In this document: in pieces, positions 11,572 through 24,800 of the stretch | Layout of the letters: each line of letters opens with the position of its first letter | Numbering within the stretch: position 1 is the stretch's first letter | NCBI GenBank assembly: GCA_051294375.1 | Contig: CM119270.1 | Coordinates: 8,791,213 to 8,855,212, forward strand | Reading direction: 5' to 3' | Source of the DNA: Paraspadella gotoi | Lineage: Eukaryota; Chaetognatha | DNA: 64,000 bases | The notes under the pieces: model-generated | What the model was told of the DNA's origin: nothing | What the model saw: the letters and a program-made list of their open reading frames with translations, nothing else | Database searches by the model: none | Program-made: the position numbers and the translations under genes

Positions 11572-12230
11572 AGTCGTCCTGGTTGCTCAGGTGTTATTGT
11601 TTTAGGATGAGAACAACGGGAACATCGTGACAGGGGTCATGCTGATTGGATTAGTATTTCCTTATTTGTAAATTGTAAAAAAGTGATCGGCGATTATTTG
11701 ATATAATCCGTGACTGACTTTGAGACGAAATAGTTAATTTTGTAGGGGTTAATAATATATGTCCAAAATCGACAAAAGCAGCTCTGTAAAAAAAAACAGT
11801 TTATATTTTTTTAACCGGTCTAGTTCATTGTGAAACGTTTTCGATATGATTCGTCATAGTTTTACACGACAAATGGTTTCGACTACTTAAAGAGCGGAAT
11901 AAAGAATGATATTGCAATCGATCAAGTTTTCCCCTAAGTTAAAATATTTGTGATTGTTTTTTCTTTCCTATCTTTATAAAAGTGATTCCGTGACTCTTTA
12001 ACCAACATTTGCTTCAAACTGAAAAAGGGAGAAACGAGGAGAGCAACTCTGTAGTGAATTCTTTATCTTTTATTTAAAATCTTTGTCGAGTAGGAATTGT
12101 GGCGCCTGATAATAAATTATTTTATTGAGATTTTTAATCAACTCTAAAAATTAAAAATTAAAACGTTTTGCTATTCGTTGAGTATTTGATACTACAATCA
12201 ACAATTGGCTTGACATTTAATAAATTTTTA

Positions 12231-12288
12231 TTTTCTCTCTATATCTCTCTCTCTCTCTGTCTCTCTCTCTCTCTCCTCTTCTTCTCTT

Positions 12289-12320
<32 letters not shown>

Positions 12321-12350
12321 TCTCTCTCTCCTCTCTCTCTCTCGCTCTTC
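12231..12350. repeat. CT-rich imperfect microsatellite
   Basis: CT units interrupted by single T or G bases over about 120 bp. Confidence 0.9.
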
Positions 12351-12869
12351 GGTATTTTATCGAAAATTTTTATTCATCGATTAGTTGATTTTAAAACCCA
12401 AATCTAAAAAAAATTTATTAAATAATATTCACTGAATTAGTTTTTCATTCGACAGATCAGCGAATCGTTAAGTTACCGCGACGAAATAATGCAAAAAGAA
12501 CGTTATATTGATCAACCCAGATCCCTGACTCCGTGTTTCCCACCCACTCCCCCCTTTATCCCGGGTAAGGCGTTAATCTCATTAATTTCCCATCGAAGGT
12601 CAGAGGTGAGTTTTACCAAAACCGATTTTCTGTCGATTCGTTCCTTCTCTCTTCCTCCTGTCCTCTCCCCCCAATCTCTTTCCTTCACTTCGCTCTATTT
12701 TCTTTTCTCCCCCCTCACATTCTTAATCTCATATTTTCACACTTAAATCACGTGGAAAATTAAATCAAGCGATGTTAAAGGAAAATATTTAATATTCCAA
12801 TATTCAATAATCAGCCCCTTGACAAGACTGTCAGCGCTTTCCCATCCTCTTCTTTTTCCATATAGAGAC

Positions 12870-12907
<38 letters not shown>

Positions 12908-14388
12908 AATTGAGCAATTGTTATTCTTTACAAGCTGCAAGCCTGCGCTCATTATTTATTCGTATGCGTGCAGTGCACGCCGTACACTCCGCGTGTACAT
13001 TCAGCACATGCATGCACCGATTTACAGATCTGCTTTCGCACGCGCTCCTCTTCATCATCTTCGTCATCCTTCACCCGATATTATTATTAGCGACTTCGCA
13101 TCGGAAAATTGAGTGAAAAGTTAATGACGCGGCATTTCAAGGTTTTTTTCTAGATGCTCATAGAAAAATGCGAAAAGAGGCGAGCAGAAAGTTTTAAAAA
13201 CTGCACTTGCAATCGTGTTTTAAAAACCCGTATTGGGAAAAGACTATTAATGAATTATTTGAAAGTTTAACATACATAAATACGTATATAGTTAAATGAC
13301 AATTTTGTAGAGCAAAGCTATTAGAAAAGATCCTTTTTGTCCTTTCCAACTGTTTTCCCTAAAACACATGCAACCAACCAACGAACCCCAACCCGATTCT
13401 CCTTTCCTTTAAAAAGTGTTAATGCCTCGACTTCGCCGCAAAGGTCACGACGGGGTCAGCGTGAAAGCCACCGACGGGGTCACAATCGGGGCCAGAGTTT
13501 GAGCCAGGGTTTAGGGCCAAAATTTGGGGCTCGGGCTTTTTTTTGGCCAGAGATCTAGAATCAAAATTAACGGTCTAAAACCCCGGAGGCCAAATCATAG
13601 GCCAGAGTCTTGAAATAATAAGGAATGGTGGAAAAAGGAAAAAAAGAAAACTCGGCGAGGAGGGGGCGGGGGTGTGAGACGGAAAAGAAAGGTGCGATAT
13701 GTGGGAGTTGACAAGGTAGTGGAAAAACACTTGCCGCAATATGTCAAAGTAAGATCCTTTTGAAATTATATTACTATCTTTCTCATTTTATTTACTGTTA
13801 AACGTTCAAGGAGAAATGAATATTTTTTTTGTGAAATCCTTTCTTTCGTTGTGTTTTAGATTGATTGATTGATTTAGATTTTAGATTTTAGAACTTCAGC
13901 ACTTGTGCACAATCTAAAAAAAATTGTTGTTGAATCTAATTTAAACTTTTCTCAATAAAATCTGCTCCTAATTGAATCTAATGATAAAAATTCAAAATTA
14001 AAATTTTATAAATACAAATACCTACAAATTACTCGCTAGCAAAGCTGGAAGCTTAGATTTTACTCGGACGAGAAAACAGATTTGATAGAGATAATATCAT
14101 CAACTTTATAATCCATGAAGCAAAAATATGTTGTAACCAAACCACAGCGACAACCGCAGGCGACGAAAATAAACAATTTTACAATTCGCGGGATAAAATG
14201 ATGAGAAGCGAGGGACTCTCAGTTGATCTCAGGGATCGAAAGGATTTTAAACTCATCATGATGGATACGTTTTTCGTCTTCGGCAGATGACGAAGGAAAA
14301 AAAAATATTGTCATAGATTAACTTGACAGTCGATTTGTAGTCGGGCATTGCCTAGGTTCACCCCGCCTATAAGCATGACACCATCAGT

Positions 14389-14620
14389 CCTGACCCGGTG
14401 GCTCATTGAGTAAAGCCATCAGCTCATGACCACTAGGTACCGGGTTCAATCCCAACCCGGTACCTACCCTGTGGGAAGCGTGAGGACGGCCGTAAGCCGC
14501 CTTGGGGGTGTGGCAACCCCTCAAGCCTGGTTCCAAGCCCAGGACCCGTTCCATGGCTACTAAAGGGGGTTATAGAAGTTACGGATAGTCATCTTCAGCC
14601 CACTTAGCGCCTTATCCACA
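14389..14620 (+). mobile_element. tRNA-derived SINE-like element
   Basis: An RNA polymerase III A-box-like TGGCTCATTGAG at 14399-14410 is followed 33 bp later by a B-box-like GGTTCAATCCC at 14443-14453. The T-arm-like surroundings are GC-rich inside AT-rich DNA. Downstream about 150 bp is non-tRNA body (AAGCCGCCTTGGGGGTGTGG). No intact tRNA cloverleaf is obvious, so a SINE fits better than a tRNA gene. Only one copy of this type was recognised here. Confidence 0.55.
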
Positions 14621-14684
14621 GATTTGCGTAAATTCTTCCGACTTTTGAAAACGTTTTCGGGCACTTTTAAAACGTTCGAATTTT

Positions 14685-15325
14685 ATCATACTGTCCAATA
14701 AGGCGTAGTAAAATTCCTAAGTTTAACTTTAATTAAAATTCTAAAAGTGAGGAACGAACAACATTATACTTATGAACATTTATGTATAAAAAAAATTTAT
14801 AATAATTTTTACAATTTACGCAGTAGGCCATATTTATACTAGTACTAAACCAATAAATGTTAAAATTTCAAAACAGTTTTTTCTAAGATTTTTTTGCAGA
14901 TTTGGATTTGTCATAAAAAGTTGATAAAAAGAAATATAACTCTTTTTGAAAAATTCCTTCATTAAGTGGGTCAAAAAATAGAAAAAGCTATATTTTAAGC
15001 TGAAAATTAACTTTTTATATATTAAATATAGTTTTTTAAATTTTTAACCCACTTAATGAAAGAATTTTTAAAAATGAATTATATTTTCTTTTATCAACTT
15101 TTGACGAGGAATTCAAATCTGCAATCAAAATTAAAAAAAGCCTATTTTGAAATTTTTAGATTTTATAAGGATAGTACTATATATAAATATAGCCTACTGC
15201 GAAAATTAAAAAACATAAAATTAATTTATAATAATTAAAATTAATGTTCACTGATGGTATGTTGTTCATAATTGACTTTTAGAATTTTCGTATGTAACTT
15301 TCACTACGCCTTACTGTCCAATGGT
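14685..15325. mobile_element. Fold-back element (imperfect 640-bp palindrome)
   Basis: Matching blocks occur in inverted order on both sides of about 15005: AAGGCGTAGT at each outer end, ATTCTAAAAGT, GAACAACAT, a GCAGTAGGC / GCCTACTGC pair, AAATCTGCA-type blocks, and TTCATTAAGTGGGT (about 14960) against ACCCACTTAATGAA (about 15047). Arms are roughly 300 bp and AT-rich. No transposase is encoded. A transcript would fold into a long hairpin. Confidence 0.75.
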
Positions 15326-15679
15326 GGCCAGTGTCTCTCTTTGTACATGTTGAATGACAGGGTTAAAAGAAATTTAAATCCTTTTAAACTTACATACTTG
15401 TTGAACTCTGGTTAATTTATCGAGAAATCATAACTAATGACCATCATATTCATCAAGATCATTTTTGATGTTTCGTCCCGGTCCAAGTTGATTGGGAGAA
15501 TGTTTCTTAGTTAAATTGACAATTTTTGAGCAGTGAGATTAAGAATAAATGAATTTATTTAGTTTTGTATAATTTATAATTGAGGTTATATTTTTAAGTT
15601 CTTGATATAAAACGAAAGAAAAAAAAAATATTTAAAAAAATATCGTCGTCGTCGATTTCGTCTTTTCAAGGGTCGTCCA

Positions 15680-15683
<4 letters not shown>

Positions 15684-15720
<37 letters not shown>
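15684..15720. repeat. (CT)n microsatellite
   Basis: About 18 uninterrupted CT units just upstream of the repeat-protein gene at 16078. Confidence 0.95.
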
Positions 15721-15725
<5 letters not shown>

Positions 15726-16077
15726 CACTCTTTCGCGCCCCAACATGGCTTCCGCTAAGCCCCTTGTTTTCTAAGAAGGATTTTGAGTTTACATCTAAAA
15801 AATTTACTGAACGTTGTTTTGGAGAAAGTACTACTACAAGCCTTTGATTCAAAAACACGCAATACTTTCAGTGTAAGTAGAAAGTAAATTAATACGATAA
15901 AAGTACGTTACGAAAAAATCGAATAAAACTGCAAAAACAATGAAATTTGATGCAACTTCAAAAATTCAACAGAACAATATCTACAAATGATAAATATGAA
16001 ATATTATTAGTCACAGAAAGAAAGATTGATTAAAATTAAGTTCCTTTTTAAAGGAAATTACAAATCCTCACGCCGAA

Positions 16078-18633
16078 ATGGGGGGTTGTCATTCGTCAGG
16101 AATGACTAGGATGTCAAAACGAAGAAAGCGTGAACTCACCGACGAGTCCGAGCCTTACCTTCCGACAGACGCCAAGCAACCGCAGCAATTTTGGATAGAC
16201 CCCACAGTGAGTAATGAAAGTATCGGTATTGTAGCCACATCTGTTGGCGCTACCGGATTATCATGAATAAGGCTCTCTTAAAACAATGATTGTAATATTA
16301 CATATAAAACTTGTATCCTCTGGCAATTCGGAAACAGTTTAATACATTGGATATTTTGACTTTTTAGGAACTAGAAGACAAAAACCAGGGACTTTTTGAA
16401 ACAATAAAAGACAAAAAGAAATCTAAGAGAAGTTCGCGCCTTCTCGAAATGGATTTGAAAAGTCTAATTACCAATATAGGTAAAAAGGTTGTGGGAAATT
16501 AAAAGAATGTAAATGAAGAAGACGGTTTTTTTTTAGCTTTGAAACTAATAATAAATCAGGTTTTAAACTTAATCATTTAATGTAGATCCGTGGAAGGCGA
16601 AAGAGGAACAGAAATATAAGGACGCCGTCATCAAGGCCAGAAACGGCGTTCAAAATGGAGAGGAGCGTTTGGCCGATCTCACGATTCCAACAGAAAAAGA
16701 AAATGATGCTCAAAAAGATTTTGCCATGTCTTTGAATGAGACTAAATGCATGGGTGAACGTTTAGCTGCGTCTCAAAACGAATCTAACGTTTTACATAAA
16801 GCTTCGATGGAAAAAGAATTTGCAGTTCTTTATGCGGGAGAAAATCAAGTACAAATTGTTACATGGAAAGAATACCAGAGCGAATATTTGCCTTCCTTCA
16901 TAGAAGAACGTGAAAGGGTCAATCGGTTGAAAGAAACAGAGAAATATGAGTATAGCAACGAATCTAGTGCTGAAACGAAATCGAAAGAAAAGAATCTTAT
17001 GGCATCGGAAGTTTGTTCAGAAGGTCGTAATAGTGGTCGACCGCTATCAAACAATCCATATACATTGATCTATGATACTGAAAATCAGTATGTACAATTA
17101 ATTTCATTGGAGGACTATATTGCACATCATTTAGAACTAGATAAGAAAAATTGGTCAAATTCCAAATCTTCAACTACTAATATTATTCAAATTCAAAACC
17201 CAAAGACTGAGGATGTAGATGAATACGATAGGAAAACAGATCATGCAGTAATTTATGATGCTGAAACACAAACAGCAAAGCTAATATCCTGGGTTAGTTA
17301 TGTTAATGAGTATCTTCCATCCGATGTTGACGTTAGGAAATTAGCAGTATTAAAAAGAATTCATGCCAATGGAACTCAGAGGAAAACGATATCTTTGGTT
17401 TCTTCATTGAAATCAAAGATAGCAAATGAAATTAGAAAACAAGATTATACAGTTGTTTATGACAACTTATCAAAAGAGAGCAAACTTATACTATGGACTG
17501 ATTATTTAAATAGTCACAAACTTCCGAGGCAAGATTGGGCTGTCATTTATGATAAAGATTATCAAACTTCAAAACTAATATTCTGGAAAGATCGATTTAA
17601 CTTTATGTCAGAATCTGATCCTATTTTTCACTTCAAAACCAGTAAAGATTTTTCTTATGATTTAAACAAAAGCAAAAAAGCAGACAACAAGAAAGTAAGA
17701 TTTACAACTGTTTATGATCTTGAAAATCAAGAAGTTAAAATCATATCATGGGACACATACGTTGCCAATTTTAACCGGCCCAGGCAAGATTGGGCTTTAA
17801 CTTATAACGCAGAAAGACAATCTACACAATTAATATTTTGGAAAGATTTTCTCAAGACAGTAGATCAGTACAGAGAGTCAACTAATACGACTATGTGCAA
17901 TAATGATATTAAGGAAATTCCTTTTCCATCATCTGATGAAAAGGTATTAAAGCAAGATTGCGCGTGTGGCTGTCATAATAAAAAAAATCAAGAGAACAAG
18001 ATCTTCGAAGAATACCAAGATAAATTTTCATCTTTTTCAAACAATAAAAAAATCGAGTTTACGACAATCTATGATGAGGTTTTGCAAGAAGTTAAACTGG
18101 TGCCATGGACTGAATACGCAAAAGAAAACACATTACCCAAACAGGATTGGTCTGTTACATATGATGCATTAACTAAATCTGTAAAATTAATATTCTGGAA
18201 AGGTTCTCGTCTTAACAAAAACAAACCAAACATTTCTGCCAGTCACCAAAGACAGCAGTTTACCACTGTTTACAATTACAATACGAACAAAATAGACTAC
18301 CTTGAATGGACTAAATATGAAGAAAAACATATGAGCGATGATAGAAAATTGTGGAATCAGTCTTTTGCTAAAAATTTAGGCAGAATTAATCATGGGAAAA
18401 ACGAAAAGTTTGACTTGGCAGCAGTATATGATGACAATAATTTTTCCGTAAAGTTAATTGATTGGTGTGTTTACGAATCAATCTACCTCCCTATTTTTGA
18501 AGAAGAAAGACAGAAAAAGTCGGAAACATTATTAATCAATCCAATAATAAATAATTGGTCTTTCCCTGAAGCAACGCCATGTATTGACGAGAAAAAATTA
18601 ACAATTGATATGTTTAATTTAGAAACATATTAA
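16078..18633 (+). CDS. Probable dually acylated protein with eleven VYD...W repeats, family unknown
   Basis: Three exons (16078-16206, 16368-16479, 16586-18633) join in phase to give 762 residues. The start MGGCHSSGMTRMSKRRKREL has Gly2 and Ser6 for N-myristoylation, Cys4 for palmitoylation and a basic cluster, so membrane anchoring on the cytosolic side is likely. From about residue 158 to 730 a unit of roughly 25 residues recurs eleven times: small/aromatic-xVYDxxxQxxKLIxWxxY, for example DHAVIYDAETQTAKLISWVS and DWAVIYDKDYQTSKLIFWKD. In the middle, FTTVYD-type and QDW-type units alternate, suggesting duplication of two-unit blocks. Linkers are charged and AT-rich in codon use. There is one CACGCH cluster between repeats 7 and 8. 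I do not recognise the repeat; it lacks MORN, kelch and WD signatures. The gene ends tail-to-tail with the FN3/SEA gene. Function unknown. Confidence 0.85.
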
Positions 18634-18711
18634 CAAATAGCGTTAAAAATAAGTGTAGCTCATGCTTCATGTTTAAATTTTCTATCGAATCATTAAAACT
18701 TATTTTTTAAC

Positions 18712-18717
18712 AATAAA
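18712..18717 (+). terminator. Poly(A) signal of the VYD/W repeat gene
   Basis: AATAAA 79 bp after the stop codon at 18633, before the convergent gene's stop at 18855. Confidence 0.65.
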
Positions 18718-18854
18718 AAAAGTTATTATTTAAAATTAATTCATTTCATTTCTTTAAATAATCAATTACATAAATTAAAAATAATGAATATTAAATAAAA
18801 ACTGTCAAAACACAGAAACATGAAGATTTTTGTTCAATGACATTGTATGTTTTT

Positions 18855-21800
18855 TCATGTGTGCCATTTGATTTTTTTTATTTGACAGCTTGAGCGTTGA
18901 GAATGCTAAAAAAAATAGAATAAACAAATGTTAAGTTATCTTTGGAATAAATGTCGCAAAAGTCAATCAACAAAAAATTTTATTTCTATTTTACTATTAT
19001 ACTTAGCTAAAAAGTTTAGCATCTTTTTTAAGTTCGATGTAGTGTTATTTTTTTAAGTTTTTTAAAAATTTTTCATTAGTTTTATGTCATACTAATATAT
19101 TATATTTTAATTTTTATATTAAATTTGTACCTACCTGGAAGGAATATGAAGGTTTTGATTTTTGAGGAGTCTGAGATACGTCATACCCAAACCTAAAGAT
19201 GACATAACACCTTTCAAGGTCTATAAGCTTTTCATATAATCCTACTGACTCAAGATTTATCAATTTTTGTTAAATTTTTTGAAACAATTGAAGCTTACCT
19301 TTTTTTTCTCACATACAGCAAAAAATAACTTGAAATGATCAAAATCAGAATCCCAATTAGGCATCCTGAAACCTAATAGAAAGTAATAAATAAGCCACTG
19401 TTTTATTTTGTAATCAAGTTTTTTATACTTACCAAACACATAATGAAATACAAATTATACTCAATTTTTTTTGTATGACAAAATTCTTCTGGGCTTTTTT
19501 GCATACATTTACAGAATGGTTCCGCACCAATATGCTGACAGCAGACGCCATTTCTACACTGGCAATTAATTTTTAGTTGACTATTCATTCCAACCTGTAG
19601 ATATTTGAAACCTTATGCATTATACTTAATACATTGTATGATAATTTAAGTTATAAAATTGGTACAACCAATTTAAAAATTATCCATTCATTTAATAAAT
19701 AATAATCTATTTGGACAGGCTTTCAACTTTTGTGGTTAAAGCCCTCCATCACTCTTACCAGATAATAACATAGCAGGTCACTGCAATCTTCAAATGTTAA
19801 AGAAATGTTTTAAATAAGAAAGGGAAAACAGACAGCCTCATCACGCACTACTAGTACTGTACAGTTTTACTAAGAAAAAAGAGCTACATAACATATCATA
19901 AGTATAATTTTTATATACCGATATATTCTTTGGATAAAAACATTTTTATATTCTTTATTAAAATCCCTAAATTGAACCCATAAAAGAATTGGTAATTAAA
20001 TTGACAAATTCTTGATACAGAATAATTTATAAGTTATGGCAACAGCCGGGTTGGCTGTGATGCCCAATGGGATGGGGCATCTCACTGTTGGCTTGGGGGA
20101 TTTCCGACCCTCAGGGACGCATCCAGTCACTGGTGCGGTTACGCTAGGACGGTCTCGCTTTGCCAATGCAGTTGGAAGTCAGATGGAACACAACGCCTGG
20201 GATGATGTGTTCCCCCTCTGAGCCAATGGTATTGGCTGAATGATCGTTGACGTGAGGTGGTGTGAATATACCACCACAAATTACCTGTGTGGTGGTATTG
20301 GAGTACATACTAATATTGAAGTACATACTAATTATATTAACCTGATAGTATACTTTATCTAATAAAACTCTGCCAAGGAGTTCTAAAACATAATTGCGTT
20401 GGTGGAGATTGGCATAAAACAAATACATATTTTCAGAAATTTCTGTAGCCAAAAGATTGTCGCTATATTCAACATCATATTCAATTATTATACTTCCATT
20501 CCTATAATAGAATTTCAAATTATTTTAAAGTAAATTTACCATGATTATTTTTCAAGCAAAGTTATGAAAAGTTTACCTGAAGTTTTCTACTTCTAATTTT
20601 TTAAAAAGATGGTTTTCTTTAAATAATGGCAAGAGAGCAGATTCTGCTTTCTTTTTCATAACTTCAAAATCTAGTGAGCTTTTATTTCTCAAGTTGAAAT
20701 TAAATGTTTCATTAATCCCAATGGCCATTTTAATTTTTTGACTTACTGTAAAAAAAAATTTACAAATTCACTTAAAATATGTAAGTAATAAAAAAATGAA
20801 AATATTTTAAACTCACCGAAAAAAGAAATAATATTTCCCTTGCTTGTTATTTTATCAGATATTGAAAATAAGACAGCCGAGTATATAACATCAGGATTTA
20901 GGGTTTCAAGAAATGTATAATAGTCGTCATGATCCACAATAACTTGAGGCTGAAACGATTTAAAAAGTATAACCATTATATAGTAAACATTTTGGTTATA
21001 AATTACTATTCTAATTGTAATATACAATGAAATTCTATATTCATTCGCCATTGATATTTAATTATCAAACTTTTTCTAAGTTTTGATTCCCTACCATGTA
21101 TGTATATTTTAATTTAGGTTAAAAAAGAAGGGATGAGGGATGAGATATGTTTTTGGTTTAAGGATGAACAATAAATGACTTACTAGCTCTGGCTGTGCTT
21201 GTATCACAAATCCAATCTGGTTGGTTGATGAACTGTTCCAAGAAAGAATGAGTTGATCATTCATTTTATTAAGATTAAAATTTTCCGGAGGATCCGGTTT
21301 TACCATTACTATTTCATTAAAGAATTGATAAGGAATATCTGTACTTGATCCTACCAATGCAACAGAAGCAGTGTATGTTTCACCGCTCAGTAGATTAAAA
21401 AAATTAGCTGAATATTTGTCAGAATCATCAATAGGAATATACTGAGCCATGGTAAACTCATCATTGAGGGAGATTATAAATCCATGATAAGGGTAAATCC
21501 ATGATTTTTCATTCAAATTCCATTGCAAATTGAGTTGATTGGTCTTTGCTATATTTGATGTCAGTTCAGATTTTGAGTATGAAATAAGATTAGACTGTAT
21601 ATGATAAACATCATAGATAGCATAAAATAAATCCATAATTTTTTTAAATAACAAGTCGCCATTAACATTATTTGTAGATTGTATAAAATAAAACAAATCG
21701 AATATGGGTGAACTGAAAAAGAATTAAATTAATGAATATAAAAAAAATAATTATCACGGTCTCAAGAAGCAAACCTTGATGTCAGGTTAGAACTTTTTTT

Positions 21801-24800
21801 AATTTCTTTCATAACAGTCTGATTGATGAACTCCAGATAAGTATCATTGATAGTTGCCCACAAAAATTTCCAGTCAAAAGTTACTTTAACATAATTTAAA
21901 GAACACTTTAATTAATTTATATCAAAATGTTTTTACAGTATGATTTTTCTCGTTTGTAACATTTATGTAAAATGCAACCATAAAATTTAAAGAGTTTAAT
22001 GATTGTCGGTTTTGAAGATCTCAATTTGGCATTTCCTATGATGAATAATTTTTATAGTAGTTGTACCAATTTCATATATATATATGTGTGTATTTTGATG
22101 CTAGAGTAACAAGTTTTAAAGGATACAAAACAGAATATTTGTGTTACCCATTTAATAAAATTCTCTAAATTTTTATTAACTAAAATTAATTAAAAAAATT
22201 ATCTCCTTACTATTTGTAAAGTTACTAAGCACCTAAGCATATGAAATCTATACAAGAGGCAAAATGCTACATTTTGCATACTATACCTTTTAAATTTAAC
22301 TAAGTTTTGATTGGTTGTGATTTCGTGAAAAGTAAAAAAAATCAAAAGTTTTTCAACAAATTTGAAGACTTCTTTGGGGCCGAAAAGTTAATACTAAAAT
22401 ACTAAAGATTATGTAAAAATTGATATATTCANNNNNNNNNNTATATTAAAAAAAAATGAGCCACACTTTAGGTCTCTACGGTGAAGGGACTCTGAGATAT
22501 CGCAACAGGAAATGTTACAAACAAGAAAGATCATACTGTATTATAAATTTTAATTACCTCTGTTAGTACTTGTACCATTCAATAAATTCAAATATTTCAA
22601 ACAATGTTCAAATTTTTTTTTGGTGGTACTCTCTTCAATATTCCTTTTGTAGATTATTGTTTGAATTGGAATAAATTTCTCAATAACCATGTCAAGAAAC
22701 GAAGTGACAAAGTTTTTACCTTTTTTAACAATTGAAAATTCATTTAAAGCAGCTTTTAACCTTTCACTATTATAATTTAGATAACATATCTTGGAATAAT
22801 TTTCACTGTCATAAAATCTTTTCTATTTATCTTTGCAAAATGCAGACTTGCATTGATCAGGTATTTTTTTTAATATTGCAGTTTCTTTTGGGTAAAGAAT
22901 GAATGATATTAGAGTTTGGAATAGTTCAAGGATGTCAAAATAAATTTTGTCTTTAAAATCTTTCCACATCCAATTTTTTGCTAAAAATGATAAGTATAAC
23001 AAATTATTATTTTTGTTCACTTTATGAATTGGATTATGTGGACTTTTTTGATAAAAAGAGTTTTCTTTAAAATATTTCCAAAAAATGATATTCATAAAAT
23101 TTATAACATAATATTTGTATTCTTCCCTGACTTGGGAACCCTGAAAAAATGTCTGGTCTGGGGGATCCATCTTATTCGTAATGGCCATTGTAAGTTTGAT
23201 CCCAAAGCTCCCAGCCGCTGAAGGTTCAATTATTATCAAGATTGAAGAAGTGAAAAAAAATGAATGAGAGATCTGAAAAATACAAAGTAAACAATAGTGA
23301 AAGCTAATATAATAATAAAAAAGAGCTATAGACATGCTTTAGTTATAAATTTATTTCTCATGAAAATAAAAAAATAGATCTTTGATATATTAAAATTAGA
23401 TTAAAATTAATGTTTATATCTAAGATATAATTTATCCATGATTTCCTAGAATACCACTTAATCCTATCATTAAACTTACCACTTAAGTTATGGTTATAAT
23501 TCTGAACTATAAAGCGAATGCATTCTTCAAAAACAACACTTTCTTTGTCTGCCAAGAAATTAGAAGTCAAAGCAACGACATATTCTGTTAGAGTATCATT
23601 GATGCACATTTTCAAAGTCGGTTGAGAAAATGCTTGCAGTGTCTCAATAAGCTTCACAGTTGTCAGAGTATTTGGAAAATGTTCTTCATGGATCAAATTT
23701 TGACTTTTCTTTTCCACAGAATTTAAATAAATACCATATCCTAGATTCGAAGCTTTAAATATCGAATTGACTAATTTGATAATTACTCTTCTTAGATGCT
23801 CTCTATTCTTCAACCAAAAATAATGAGGTTTCAAACATTCCAAATTTGGCAAATTGACATTATTTTCAGTTGGCATATTTCTTTGGGTACAAAATATATT
23901 TTGTAGCTGGTTTAATATCAAATTATCATTGTCATTTAAATAATCATCCACCACAGTCAAGTTCAATTTCATACAAAGATTATGGTACTTTGTAGACCTT
24001 AATTTGCATAGCTCTTTAACAAAGAGTTCTAAAGATTGGCTAATTGATTCAACTAAAATCAAAATTTCCTCTAGCCAAGTCATGAGTATAGTACTTGGAT
24101 GATATGAGATTCCAATTGCTTCACTTATTCCCCATAGAGTCTGTCCTAAGCAATTGACAGAGGACTTGAAAGGCAAGAATTCCGGTTGCGCTGGCGGAAA
24201 CGTATTCCACAGAGCGCAAGTGGCTGCAAGAAATATATCATTGAAAATTGGTGAAATTCTATTTGTATATTCCATTTGGTAACTCCAAACAGGAGGCAAG
24301 TAAGGGCCGATTAAAATCATACTTCTCAAAAATTCAATGATTGGTATTTCAGAAAATATTTCACTTAAAGGCTCATTAGCAAAAATGGAAACATTCGTAA
24401 TGTAAAATAATTCATATTCTATTAACTTATGCATGTTTATCTCACAGATACTTTGCAATACCTGGTTACTTTCATTAAATTCCTTGCTAAATCGGCAATT
24501 GGCCATATCATTATCCGTGAAGCAAGCTTTTTCTTGTAAAACCTGAGGTGATAGTAATTGAAGTACAAAAATTTGATCCATTACATTTTGACTTTCTAGG
24601 AATCTCATCAGACTACTTTTATGTTGGTATAAGAGTTTGAGGTATTTAATAGTTTCTGTAGGAAATTCAACTGCTGATTGATTGATTTCAGAAGTTACCA
24701 GCGATTCTAAACTTGTTTCATTGAGCTTGTGAATCTTATCAAAAAGGGACTTTGACCAATAATTTATAAATTTTCTAAATTTGAAACCTGGATCTTCTAT

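Larger units (their letters stand above)
11572..16077. other. Intergenic region with microsatellites, a SINE-like element and a fold-back element
   Basis: No gene seen. (CT)n-rich tracts lie at 12231-12350, 12871-12905 and 15684-15720. A SINE-like element lies at 14389-14620 and a fold-back element at 14685-15325. Sequence at 13440-13560 is a degenerate GGCCAGAGTTT / GGGCCAAAATTTGGGG low-complexity stretch. Confidence 0.6.

Noticed and set aside
20036-20221. 61-codon plus ORF
   Set aside because: Lies inside dispersed repeat C.
22823-23335. Separate gene starting at 23335 with a hydrophobic N terminus
   Set aside because: The preceding exon ends in a perfect GTAAGT donor at 23480 in phase 1, and the acceptor before 23217 continues the same frame, so this is exon 16 of the giant gene plus intron sequence.
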